Positions 42,248 through 50,192 of a stretch of 64,000 nt of DNA are shown here, piece after piece. Source of the stretch: Fodinibacter sp963833495 (lineage in GTDB: Bacteria; Actinomycetota; Actinomycetes; Actinomycetales; Dermatophilaceae). The first letter of the stretch is position 1. Every line of letters starts with the position of its first letter. Under the pieces are notes generated by a model, which made no database searches, was not told the DNA's origin, and was given only the letters and a program-made list of their open reading frames with translations. Location: positions 1 through 64,000 of the forward strand of contig CAWHYJ010000019.1 in the NCBI GenBank assembly GCA_963833495.1. Reading direction: 5' to 3'. Both the position numbers and the translations under genes were made by a program.

Positions 42248-42879
42248 CCGCTTGCCGGCGGCAGGTCACCCACGCTGCCACCGGTGCACGCGGCACCCGG
42301 CTCTGGGGTCTGCGGGCCCTGCCGGTAGGCCTTGACGAACTCGGGGAGCCGCGGGTCGTCGACCCCGGTGAGCACCAGCTGGGTGCCCCAGGCGCTGGCG
42401 ACCACCGGCCCGGGCAGACCAGGGTAGGGCGACAGCACGATGTAGGTGTCGGGCAGCTCGGCGGTGAGCTTGGCGACCTGGTCGGCGGGGAGCTTGGGGT
42501 CGTAGGTCACCCAGACGGCGCCGTGCTCGAGGGCGTGCACGGCCAGCTCGTTCTTGACCGGCGAGGTGTAGACGCCGCAGTTCAGCCAGGTCGGGTTGTG
42601 GTTGCCCCCGACGGGCGGCGTCTGGGCGTAGGTGACCGGGTCGGTGGTGTGGTCGCGGGTGACCTTGTAGGTCTTGACGCCGTCGAGCGTGGGCCGGTTC
42701 GACACGTCGTTGTAGACGGTGAACCCGACGACGCCGGCGATGACCAGCACCACGGTGGCCACCGCAGCGATGAGCAGCAGGCGGGAGCGGCGCTCCTTGG
42801 CCCGTTGCGCCTGGCGCACCTCGTCGACCTTGGCCCGGCCGGCCCGGGCACCACCCTGCGGCCTGGACGACTTGCTCAC
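42244..42879 (-). CDS. DUF3105 domain membrane protein
   Basis: This 211-residue protein has a basic cytoplasmic N-terminus, one membrane helix (LLLIAAVATVVLVIAGVVGF, about residues 34-53) and an extracytoplasmic DUF3105 domain with TPPVGGNHNPTWLNCGVY, ELAVHALEHGAVWVTYDP and PVVASAWGTQLVL. A second cysteine near the C-terminus (GAACTGG) may pair with the one in LNCGVY. GTG at 42879 has AGGAG 7 nt upstream, so the longer frame to 42930 was rejected. It forms an operon with the DUF305 gene. The conserved NHNP and HALEHG histidines suggest metal binding. Confidence 0.87.
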   Translation of the reverse strand: MSKSSRPQGGARAGRAKVDEVRQAQRAKERRSRLLLIAAVATVVLVIAGVVGFTVYNDVSNRPTLDGVKTYKVTRDHTTDPVTYAQTPPVGGNHNPTWLNCGVYTSPVKNELAVHALEHGAVWVTYDPKLPADQVAKLTAELPDTYIVLSPYPGLPGPVVASAWGTQLVLTGVDDPRLPEFVKAYRQGPQTPEPGAACTGGSVGDLPPASG

Positions 42880-43011
42880 CCGGTGCTCCTCACTGCGGTT
42901 GTGTGACGACGAGCGAACATTGTGACCCATCGACCTTGCGCGGACGTATCACGCCCACCACCACGGGCCTCCTGACACACATTCGAAGGGCTCGGCCCGG
43001 GAGGTGGCGAC

Positions 43012-43254
43012 ATGCAGTGGATCCAGTGGACCCGGTGCCCGCAGTGCGACTCGATCGCCGAGATCGTCGACCGCGACGTCTGGCCGAGCACCGACGGGCC
43101 GGTCGAGCACGTGCACGTGCGGTGCGTGCGGCGGCACCGGTTCGTGATGCCGGTGGTGTCGCTGGCGTCGCAGGGCTCGCCCGCGTCGATGGCGGCGCTG
43201 GAGCGTGAGCTGGTACCGGTGAGGACGCCGCGCCCGGGGTCGGCAGCGACCTGA
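43012..43254 (+). CDS. Small cysteine-containing protein of unknown function
   Basis: This 80-residue protein begins with MQWIQWTRCPQCDSIAEIVD and continues with VEHVHVRCVRRHRFVMPV. The CPxC pair, followed by C-x-x-x-H about 27 residues on, resembles a small zinc ribbon. The tail is low complexity. GGGAGGTGG lies upstream of the ATG. I do not recognise a characterised homologue, but the codon pattern and ribosome site support a real gene. It is separated from the next gene by a 223-bp convergent gap. Confidence 0.6.
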   Translation: MQWIQWTRCPQCDSIAEIVDRDVWPSTDGPVEHVHVRCVRRHRFVMPVVSLASQGSPASMAALERELVPVRTPRPGSAAT

Positions 43255-43292
43255 GCGCAGGACGGGGCCCAGAAGGGGTGTCCCGCACGGTC

Positions 43293-43322
43293 AGATAACG
43301 CCGATAATCAACATTATGTCAA
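43293..43322 (-). promoter_or_regulatory. Orphan AT-rich promoter-like sequence
   Basis: On the minus strand TTGACA (43322-43317) is followed after 18 nt by TTATCT (43298-43293). The interval also contains the inverted repeat ATAAT-CAAC-ATTAT (43304-43317). It is strikingly AT-rich for this genome and lies between two convergent genes. Transcription from it would run antisense to the 80-residue protein gene. Confidence 0.4.
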
Positions 43323-43477
43323 TCACGCCGAAGCGGTGCGGATGGCCCACTCCCCTCGAGTGGCAGGCCGGAGGGCCAGCGGCCTTGGACGTCTGCTGCG
43401 GGCCCGGAGCGCGACGTGCGGCGCCCCCCTGACGACGAGTTCCGGCGGGCCGCCGCACGTTGCGTGCGAGCGAGCGC

Positions 43478-44899
43478 TCAGGCGCGCAGCGCCTGGGCCA
43501 GCTGACGGAAGTCGTCGACCAGGGTGGCCATGTCGTCGTCGGTCGTCACCAGCGAGACCAGCCACTGCTCGTCGAGGCCGGGCGGCGTGAGGATGTGCCG
43601 GTTGACGCCCCAGAGCCAGGACAGCTCGGCGAGGGCGAAGTCGGTGGCCTTGTAGTCGCGGTAGTTGCGCACCGGGGTGGTCGACCAGGTGACGCACCCC
43701 TTGACCCCGAGACCGACGGTGTGGGCCGGCAGCTCGTACTCGTCGATGATGGCGTCGATGGCCTGCAGGGCGCGCACGTTGACCGCCTCGGCCTCGGCGA
43801 GCGCCTCGCGGGTGCAGATCTCGTCGACCGCACGTGCCGCCGCCATGACCAGCGGGTTGCCGTTGTAGGTGCCGAAGTGGGCCATCCGACCGTCGACGAC
43901 GACCTCCATGACCTCACGCTTGCCACCGAACGCCGCCAGCGGCAGGCCGCCGCCGATCGACTTGGCCAGGGTGATCAGGTCGGGGGTGACGCCGAGCCGC
44001 TGGGCTGCACCGGCGTAGCCGGCGGTCAGGCCGGTCTTGACCTCGTCGAAGATGAGCACGACGCCGTGCGCGTCGCAGGCGGCCCGGACCGCCGCGAGGT
44101 AGCCCTCGTCGGGCACCACGATCGAGAGGTTCTCGATGACCGGCTCGACGACCAGGGCGGCGATCTCGCTGCCGTGCTCGGCGAGCACCCGGTCGAGCTG
44201 CCCCAGGTCGTTGTAGGCGATCACGTATACCGTGCCGGCCTCGACGTCGAAGGGCACCTGCGGGGTCGGTGCGTCGGCCGGGCCGATCTCGTCGAGCCCG
44301 GGCTTGACCGAGACCTGCAGCGCGTCGTAACCGCCGTGGTAACCGCCCTCGATCTTGATGATCGCCTTGCGCTCGGTGTAGGCCCGCGCACAACGGATGG
44401 CGTACATCAGCGACTCGGTGCCCGAGTTGGTGAACCGGATCATGTCGAGCTGGAACCGGTCGCAGAACCGCTCGCTCATCTCGGTGGCCTGGGGCGACGG
44501 CGTCACGAAAAGGGTGCCGGTGTCGGTGAGTGCCTCGGTGACCTTCTCGACGACGTGCGGGTTGAGGTGGCCGACGAGCATCGCGCCGAAACCCATCGAC
44601 AGGTCGAGCAGCCGGTTGCCGTCGACGTCGGTGAGCCAGGCACCGCGGGCCGAGGCGATCGAGACCGGGTAGGGCTCCCAGTGCTGGAAGGAGCTGGTGA
44701 CCCCGAGCGGCAGCGTCTTGCTCGCCCGCTCGTTGTGGGCGCCCGACTCCGCCGACCATGAGGTGAACCGCGCCCACTCGGCGGCCAGCAGCCGCTCCAC
44801 GACCTCGGGGTCGACCGGCCGGGTGCGCTCGGGCAGACGGCGGTAGGTGCCGGGGTCGTGCGCGGGCACGGCGGGTGCGGTCTGCAGCTGGTCGGTCAT
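43478..44899 (-). CDS. Class III (PLP) aminotransferase, glutamate-1-semialdehyde-aminomutase-like
   Basis: This 473-residue fold-type I PLP enzyme has SFQHWEPYPVSIASARGAWL, DVDGNRLLDLSMGFGAMLVGH, the FTNSGTESLMYAIRCARAYT cofactor loop, IIKIEGGYHGGYDAL, LIFDEVKTGLTAGYAG and the Schiff-base lysine in DLITLAKSIGGGLPLAAFGG. It resembles aspartate-aminotransferase-family and GSA-type enzymes more than GabT. The substrate is not known and it is unlikely to be HemL because no heme genes adjoin it. ATG at 44899 has GGAGGAGG upstream. A hairpin precedes the ribosome site. Confidence 0.85.
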   Translation of the reverse strand: MTDQLQTAPAVPAHDPGTYRRLPERTRPVDPEVVERLLAAEWARFTSWSAESGAHNERASKTLPLGVTSSFQHWEPYPVSIASARGAWLTDVDGNRLLDLSMGFGAMLVGHLNPHVVEKVTEALTDTGTLFVTPSPQATEMSERFCDRFQLDMIRFTNSGTESLMYAIRCARAYTERKAIIKIEGGYHGGYDALQVSVKPGLDEIGPADAPTPQVPFDVEAGTVYVIAYNDLGQLDRVLAEHGSEIAALVVEPVIENLSIVVPDEGYLAAVRAACDAHGVVLIFDEVKTGLTAGYAGAAQRLGVTPDLITLAKSIGGGLPLAAFGGKREVMEVVVDGRMAHFGTYNGNPLVMAAARAVDEICTREALAEAEAVNVRALQAIDAIIDEYELPAHTVGLGVKGCVTWSTTPVRNYRDYKATDFALAELSWLWGVNRHILTPPGLDEQWLVSLVTTDDDMATLVDDFRQLAQALRA

Positions 44900-44912
44900 T
44901 CGGGGCCTCCTC

Positions 44913-44930
44913 CCCCACCGGGAGGTGGGG
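44913..44930 (-). repeat. Hairpin in the aminotransferase leader
   Basis: CCCCACC and GGTGGGG with a 4-nt loop lie just upstream of the GGAGG ribosome binding site of the aminotransferase gene on the minus strand. The stem ends at the edge of that site, so it might affect initiation. No riboswitch class is recognised. Confidence 0.35.
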
Positions 44931-45020
44931 TCACGTCTGCGGGTTCGGATATCACTCGGGATCACCCTACCTGCCTTCGGATTCCGCTGCCAAGCCCCGA
45001 TCTGACGACCGGAACCGCGC

Positions 45021-45584
45021 TCACCCAGCGATCGGGCCGAAGGTGACCTCAGCACTGGACACCACGTCACCCCGGCGGCCCGGGGCGGTGGCCCACGACC
45101 AGTAGAGGTTGGTGTGGCTGATCACCTGCTCGGGTGCGGGAGCGCCGTAGTCGGTGAGGTCCTCGGTGGTGTGCGCGTCGCCGACCAGCGTGACGTCGTA
45201 GCCGCGCACCAGCGCGCCGTGCAGCGTGGCGCGGATGCAGGCATCGCTCTGCGCGCCGCTGACCACGACCCGCCCGACTCCCCCGGCCGCCAGCACGTCC
45301 TCGAGGTCGGTCGCCTCGAAGGAGTCGCCGTAGTTCTTCTGCACGACGGGCTCCCCCTCGCCCGGCGAGAGCTCGTCGACGATCTGCCAGTCGTCGCTGC
45401 CCTGCTCCAGGCCGTCGTCGGAGTGCTGGACCCACACGACGGGGACGTTCTCGGCGCGGGCCCGGTCGACCAGCCCGGCGATGTTGCCGAGCACGCGGTC
45501 GCGGTCGTGGCCACCGACCACGACGCCGTTCTGGACGTCGATGACCAGCAGTGCGGTGTTGGGGCGGTGCTCGAGGGTTGTCAT
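45021..45584 (-). CDS. Isochorismatase family cysteine hydrolase
   Basis: This 187-residue protein has the family triad: Asp in ALLVIDVQNGVV, Lys in EPVVQKNYGDSF and Cys in VVSGAQSDACIRATLHGAL. The cis-peptide region GAQSD and the VTLVGDAHTTED segment are typical. Substrates in this group include amides and nicotinamide-like compounds, and the real one is unknown. ATG at 45584 has AGGAGGAG 6-7 nt upstream. It lies upstream of the class III aminotransferase in the same orientation but 122 bp away, so co-transcription is uncertain. Confidence 0.87.
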   Translation of the reverse strand: MTTLEHRPNTALLVIDVQNGVVVGGHDRDRVLGNIAGLVDRARAENVPVVWVQHSDDGLEQGSDDWQIVDELSPGEGEPVVQKNYGDSFEATDLEDVLAAGGVGRVVVSGAQSDACIRATLHGALVRGYDVTLVGDAHTTEDLTDYGAPAPEQVISHTNLYWSWATAPGRRGDVVSSAEVTFGPIAG

Positions 45585-45721
45585 GTCGGTCTCCTCCTGG
45601 TGATCGCCGAGCCCTTGCGCGGTCAACGCTAGATCAGGCCGCCGACAGCGGCCTGCGGGCAGTCAGGGGCCCCGCCCCGCCGTTGCCACCGCCATGGGCG
45701 CGGTGCATACTTAACACTGTT

Positions 45722-46105
45722 GTGAACTCACGAACACCTCCCGCGGACGAGCTGGACGCGGTCTTCACGGCGCTGGCGAACTCCCACCGGCGCGAGGTCG
45801 TGCTGCTGCTGGCGCAGCGGCCGGCCACCATCACCGAGGTGGCGCACCGGGTCGGCCTGAGCCTTCCGGCGATCCACCGGCACATCAAGCTCCTCGAGGC
45901 GGCGCACCTCGTGCGGCGCACCCGGCTCGGACGGGGAAACCTCCTGGCCCTGGAACGGCTGGCCCTGCGGCAGCTGCAGGACTGGACCGACCAGTTCACC
46001 CCGTGGTGGGGCACCGACGCCGAGACCCTCGACAACCATGCGGCCGCCCCAGCGCGCGCCACCGACCAGGCCGGCATACCCGGCGGGAAAGGCAGCACGG
46101 CATGA
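45722..46105 (+). CDS. ArsR-like winged-helix regulator
   Basis: This 127-residue DNA-binding protein has an ArsR-type HTH: DAVFTALANSHRREVVLLLA, ITEVAHRVGLSLPAIHRHIKL and RRTRLGRGNLLALE. Metal-binding cysteines are absent, so it is not a metal sensor of the classic type. GTG at 45722 directly precedes the domain. The AT-rich CATACTTAACACTGTT upstream probably contains its promoter. The ATG of the YCII-like gene overlaps its stop, a combination commonly seen in SRPBCC/YCII-linked operons. Confidence 0.83.
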   Translation: MNSRTPPADELDAVFTALANSHRREVVLLLAQRPATITEVAHRVGLSLPAIHRHIKLLEAAHLVRRTRLGRGNLLALERLALRQLQDWTDQFTPWWGTDAETLDNHAAAPARATDQAGIPGGKGSTA

Positions 46106-46392
46106 GCACGTTCCTCTTCCTCTACAAGGGCTACGTCACCCCCACCCCCGAGATCGGCCGGGACTGGATGCAGTGGTTCGAGTCGGTCGGCGAGCAGATG
46201 GTCGACAGTGGCCACCCGATGAGCGGCGGGGCGGAAGTCACCCCCGCCGGCACCACCGACCTCGAGCTGGGCGTGGACTCCTTCACCGGCTACTCGGTCA
46301 TCGAGGCCGACGACCGCGAGGCCGCGCTGGCCCTGGCCCGGACCAACCCGATGATCACCAGCGTCGTCGTGCACGAGCTCGCCAAGATGTAG
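46102..46392 (+). CDS. YCII/DGPF-related small protein
   Basis: This 96-residue dimeric alpha-beta barrel type protein has STFLFLYKGYVTPTPE, WMQWFESVGEQMVDSGHPMS and a C-terminal YSVIEADDREAALALARTNP. Family function is poorly known. The ATG overlaps the stop of the ArsR-like gene (ATGA), so the two are co-translated and the regulator probably controls this gene. Longer in-frame starts lie within the regulator and were rejected. Confidence 0.8.
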   Translation: MSTFLFLYKGYVTPTPEIGRDWMQWFESVGEQMVDSGHPMSGGAEVTPAGTTDLELGVDSFTGYSVIEADDREAALALARTNPMITSVVVHELAKM

Positions 46393-46411
46393 CACCTACG
46401 CTGGCCGCACC

Positions 46412-47530
46412 ATGCAGTGCGACTACTTCGACGCCGGCCGGTGCCGCTCGTGCACCCTGATGGGCACCCCCTATGCCGACCAGGTCGCCGCCAAGCAGCA
46501 CCGGACCACCGCCGCCCTGACCGGCGTCGCGCCCCACCTGGCATGGCTCGACCCCGCGCGCAGCCCGGCATCCCACTACCGCAACAAGGCCAAGCTGGTC
46601 GTCGGCGGGCACGCCGGGAACCCGACCCTCGGCATCCTCGACGAGCGCGGGCGCGGTGTCGACCTGCGTCGCTGCGGCCTGTACGAACCCGGCCTGGCCG
46701 CGACGTTCGACCCGCTGCACCGCTTCGTGTCGGACCTGCGCCTGGAGCCCTACGACGTGCCGGCCCGACGCGGCGAGCTGAAGTACCTCATCGTCACGCA
46801 CTCCCCCGACGGCGAGCACCTCGTGCGGTTCGTGCTGCGCTCGAAGCGCCACCTCCCCGAGCTGCGGGCCGCGCTCCCCCGGCTGCTCTCCGACCTGCCG
46901 TCGGTGCGCGTGGTCACCGCGAACCTGCACCCGGAGCACAAGGCGGTGCTCGAGGGCGAGACCGAGGTACCGCTGACCGAGCAGACCCTGCTGCCGATGC
47001 GGGTGGGCGACGCCACGCTGCTGCTCGGGCCCCGGTCGTTCTTCCAGACGAACACCTCGGTGGCCGCAGCCCTCTACCGCCAGGCCCGCGACTGGGTGGA
47101 CGACGCGGCCCCGTCCGTGGTGTGGGACCTCTACTGCGGCGTCGGCGGCTTCGCGATGCACGCCACCGCACCGGGCCGCACGGTGCTCGGGGTCGAGACC
47201 TCGACCGACGCGGTCGACGCGGCGCGCGCCGCGGCCGGGCAGGGACCGGATGCGGCGCGGTTCCAGGTCGGTGACGCCACGACGGCCGGCCGCTCCCCCG
47301 CCCCCGACCTCGTGGTGGTGAACCCGCCGCGGCGCGGCATCGGCCGCGACCTCGCCTGCTGGCTCGACGCGTCGACGGCGGCCGAGGTGATCTACTCCAG
47401 CTGCAACGTCGACTCGCTGGCGCGAGACCTCGCGGCGATGCCGTCGCTCACCCCGGTCACCGGCCGGGTCTTCGACATGTTCCCGCAGACCCCGCACACC
47501 GAGGTGATGCTGCGGCTGGAGCGCCGCTGA
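46412..47530 (+). CDS. rlmC: 23S rRNA (uracil-C5)-methyltransferase RlmC
   Basis: This 372-residue RNA m5U methyltransferase belongs to the RumA/RumB family. An N-terminal iron-sulfur cysteine cluster is visible (CDYFDAGRCRSCTLMGTPY), then RNKAKLVVGGH, a motif region RSFFQTNTSVAAALYRQARD, the SAM site VVWDLYCGVGGFAMHA, VVVNPPRRGIGRDLA and the catalytic cysteine in VIYSSCNVDSLARDL. The size and short N-terminus without a TRAM domain point to RlmC rather than RlmD. It starts 19 bp after the YCII gene. Confidence 0.92.
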   Translation: MQCDYFDAGRCRSCTLMGTPYADQVAAKQHRTTAALTGVAPHLAWLDPARSPASHYRNKAKLVVGGHAGNPTLGILDERGRGVDLRRCGLYEPGLAATFDPLHRFVSDLRLEPYDVPARRGELKYLIVTHSPDGEHLVRFVLRSKRHLPELRAALPRLLSDLPSVRVVTANLHPEHKAVLEGETEVPLTEQTLLPMRVGDATLLLGPRSFFQTNTSVAAALYRQARDWVDDAAPSVVWDLYCGVGGFAMHATAPGRTVLGVETSTDAVDAARAAAGQGPDAARFQVGDATTAGRSPAPDLVVVNPPRRGIGRDLACWLDASTAAEVIYSSCNVDSLARDLAAMPSLTPVTGRVFDMFPQTPHTEVMLRLERR

Positions 47531-47558
47531 CGGGTGGGCCCCCGGCTACGGTGGGGCG

Positions 47559-48236
47559 ATGGGGGACGAACGCAACTGGGACGCCGAGGGCACCAGGCTG
47601 GCCGGCGAGGCCGAGGCCGACGGCGAACCCACTCGGTGGTTCGAGGAGCTGTGGTCGAAGGCCGCGCGCGACGAGGTCGACATGCCCTGGGACCGCACCG
47701 CGCCCTACCCGCCGGTGCTCGCCCTCGTCGATGCCGCGGGTGACGCAGCCGGTCGGCGCGCCGTCGTCGTGGGTGCCGGGCTCGGGGCGGATGCCGAGCT
47801 GCTCGCGTCCCGCGGCTACCGCACGGTCGCCTTCGACCTCGCGCCCTCAGCCATCGAGCTCGCCCGGGCACGGCACCCCGGCAGCGCCGTCGACTACCGG
47901 GTCGCCGACCTGCTCGACCTGCCCGACGACCTGGTGGGCGCATTCGACCTGGTCGTCGACGTGTTCACGGTGCAGGCCCTCCCCCGGCCGCTACGCGAAG
48001 CGGCCGTCGACGGCATCCGCTCGCTGGTGGCTCCGGGCGGTGAGCTGCTCGCGGTGCAGTTCGTGCACGAGGACGACGCGCCCGAGGACGACGGACCACC
48101 CTGGCTGGTCACCCGGGCGGAGATGGAGTCCTTCGCCGCCGGGGACGTCGCGCTGGTGTCGCTGAGCCGAGGACCACACCCGCTGCGCCCGGGGGGGCCC
48201 GACGCCTGGGTGGGCCTCTTCCGCCGGGGCGGCTAG
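47559..48236 (+). CDS. Class I SAM-dependent methyltransferase
   Basis: This 225-residue protein has a thiopurine-methyltransferase-like or tellurite-resistance-like layout. Residues 20-60 contain EPTRWFEELWSKAARDEVDM, then AVVVGAGLGADAELLASRGY (SAM motif I), VAFDLAPSAIELARARHPG (motif II) and GAFDLVVDVFTVQALP. The substrate is unknown. TACGGT 6 nt before the ATG marks a leaderless promoter. Confidence 0.85.
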   Translation: MGDERNWDAEGTRLAGEAEADGEPTRWFEELWSKAARDEVDMPWDRTAPYPPVLALVDAAGDAAGRRAVVVGAGLGADAELLASRGYRTVAFDLAPSAIELARARHPGSAVDYRVADLLDLPDDLVGAFDLVVDVFTVQALPRPLREAAVDGIRSLVAPGGELLAVQFVHEDDAPEDDGPPWLVTRAEMESFAAGDVALVSLSRGPHPLRPGGPDAWVGLFRRGG

Positions 48237-48248
48237 CGGCTGCGCCCG

Positions 48249-48680
48249 TCAGAAGCCCAGCGCCGAGACGTTGACGGTGCGCCAGCGCCGTTGCAGCACA
48301 GCGTGATCGGGTGCGCGTTCGTCGACCACGGCCCACTCGTCAGTGGACCGCAGCAGCCTCACGGGGTGCACCATCACCGGTGTGCTCGACCGGGCGTCGA
48401 GGCGCACCACCCGGCGAACGCGAATCGCGTCGGCCAGCGCGCGCACCCTGCGGTCGGGATCGGTGGCCGCGCCACCACGAGCTTCGAGTGGGCGCGGGCC
48501 GCGGCACCCGCCAACCCCAGCTCGGCCAGCTCGGGCACCGGAGCGGCCAGGAGCACCCCGAGCGCCTCGGCCTCGTCGCTCGCCGCTTCGCCAACTACGC
48601 GACAGCGGTGCTGGAGCTGCTCGGCCAGGCAGAGCTGGAGCACGTCGCGCGCAACAACCGGGTGGGCAGCACGTGAGTGT
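48249..48680 (-). pseudogene. Degraded HTH-WYL transcriptional regulator
   Basis: The minus strand holds pieces of a YafY-type regulator in more than one frame. Near 48665 a segment reads PTRLLR, like the usual N-terminus. At about 48580-48470 EAEALGVLLAAPVPELAELG and GLAGAAARAHSKLVV match the linker helix region. At 48446-48249 RVRALADAIRVRRVVRLD and VMVHPVRLLRSTDEWAVVDE match the start of a WYL domain. Most of the HTH and the end of the WYL domain are missing, and a frame change lies near 48460. The 65-residue frame 48249-48446 alone is unlikely to be a gene. Confidence 0.5.
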
Positions 48681-48791
48681 CCCGCCGGCCTGCGGGACGA
48701 GGTTTCTTAACGTTCCGTTGATGCACTCTTAGTATTCGCCGCCCGGCCCGTTCCTAGGCTCTGGCACCTCCCCTTTAGAGGATGGTGCCTC

Positions 48792-50171
48792 GTGGCCACT
48801 GAATCCATCGGCGGACGGCGGTTGCGGGTAGGTCGGGGGGGAGGCGCAGCACGTCGTCGGCTCGCTCCCGCCCTGTGGGCACTGCTGGTGGCAACGGCGG
48901 TGCTCATCCCCCTCTGGGCGCTCTGGTCGGCGCCCGAGTACGCGCACCAGGGCCTGCTGCGCTGGGTCTCCCTCAGCACGGCGCTGTCGGCGGCGTCGCT
49001 ACTGGTGCTCACCTTCGTGCTGCCCAGCCGGTTCCGGCCTCTGACCGGATACCTGGGGGTCGAGCGGCTGCTGCGGGGACACCGGGCGCTGGCACTGGCG
49101 GCCGTGACCCTGGTGCTGGTGCACGTGGCGGCCGTGCTGCTGCGTCCCGAGATCGGCATCGCGGTGCTCGATCTGCGCAGGGCACCCCCGCGGGTGTGGG
49201 CCGCCACCATCGCCACCCTCAGCCTGCTCGGCCTCGTGGCGCTGGGGCTGAGCCGGCGGCGTCGCCGGCCGCGCTACGAGGGGTGGCGGCTGGGCCACGT
49301 GGTGCTGGCCAACCTCGCGCTGCTCGCGACCGCCCTGCACGTGCTGTGGCTGGGTGACCTGACCCGCTACCCCGAGGCGCGGTGGTGGTTCGTCGGCATC
49401 GGGGTGGCCATGCTGCTGGCCGTCGCCCACCGCTGGATCTGGCGACCCCTGCGCTCGCGCCGCAACCGCTACGTCGTGGACGAGGTGCGTCGCGAGTCCA
49501 CGACCGCCGTCACCCTGGTGCTGCACGCGGCCGGCCACGCCGGGGTGGAGTTCCGCCCCGGGCAGTTCGCCTGGCTGAAGATCGGCACCTCACCCTTCGT
49601 GTTCGAGGAGCACCCCTTCACCATCGCCTCCGCGGCGACCGAGCCATGGCGCAAGGAGTTCACCATCAAGGGGATCGGTGACTTCAGCGAGCTCGTCGCC
49701 GGGCTCCGACCCGGGCGCAACGTGTTCCTCGACGGACCGCACGGGTCGTTCACCCTCGACGGCCTCACCTCCGAGCGGTTCGTCATGATCGCCGGAGGGG
49801 TCGGCATCACCCCGATGCTCAGCATGCTGCGCACCCTGGCCGACGTCGCCGACCCCCGACCGGTGCTGCTCGTCGTCGCCGGCCGCACCGCCGATGACAT
49901 GCTGCACCGGGCCGACTCCGAGCACCTCGACCAACGCCTGAACCTCCAGCTCGTCGAGATCCTCGAGGAGCCGCCCGACGACTGGGACGGCGAGATCGGG
50001 CGCTTCACCCAGGAGGTGCTGGAGCGGGCTCTGCCCGGGCGGCGGCGCCGCGAGGTCGTCGACTACTTCATCTGCGGGCCTGGGCCCATGGTCGCTGCGG
50101 CCACCCGCATCGTGAGCGACCGGGGGGTGCCGGGCCGGCGCATCCACACCGAGCTCTTCGACGTCGTCTGA
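48792..50171 (+). CDS. Ferric reductase-like transmembrane flavoprotein
   Basis: This 459-residue protein has about six N-terminal membrane helices (residues 25-220) with histidines that may bind heme (RGHRALALAAVTLVLVHVAA and NLALLATALHVLWLG). It then has an FAD-binding barrel (FRPGQFAWLKIG and EEHPFTIASAA) and an NAD(P) domain (MIAGGVGITPMLSML, YFICGPGPMVAAA). It should move electrons from NAD(P)H across the membrane, perhaps to Fe(III) or another acceptor. GTG at 48792 has AGAGGA about 11 nt upstream. TAGGCT at 48755-48760 may be the -10. Confidence 0.88.
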   Translation: MATESIGGRRLRVGRGGGAARRRLAPALWALLVATAVLIPLWALWSAPEYAHQGLLRWVSLSTALSAASLLVLTFVLPSRFRPLTGYLGVERLLRGHRALALAAVTLVLVHVAAVLLRPEIGIAVLDLRRAPPRVWAATIATLSLLGLVALGLSRRRRRPRYEGWRLGHVVLANLALLATALHVLWLGDLTRYPEARWWFVGIGVAMLLAVAHRWIWRPLRSRRNRYVVDEVRRESTTAVTLVLHAAGHAGVEFRPGQFAWLKIGTSPFVFEEHPFTIASAATEPWRKEFTIKGIGDFSELVAGLRPGRNVFLDGPHGSFTLDGLTSERFVMIAGGVGITPMLSMLRTLADVADPRPVLLVVAGRTADDMLHRADSEHLDQRLNLQLVEILEEPPDDWDGEIGRFTQEVLERALPGRRRREVVDYFICGPGPMVAAATRIVSDRGVPGRRIHTELFDVV

Positions 50172-50192
50172 GCCGGTCGTACGCTGTCGGGC

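Noticed and set aside
43323..43697. 124-residue minus-strand frame beyond the aminotransferase stop
   Set aside because: It is mostly the alternative frame of the aminotransferase gene, with no conserved sequence or ribosome site.
48311..48676. Plus-strand frame ending in a FANYATAVLELLGQAELEHVA-like helix
   Set aside because: The helical end looks protein-like, but the rest is low complexity with no start signal, and the opposite strand better explains the region as a decayed regulator.
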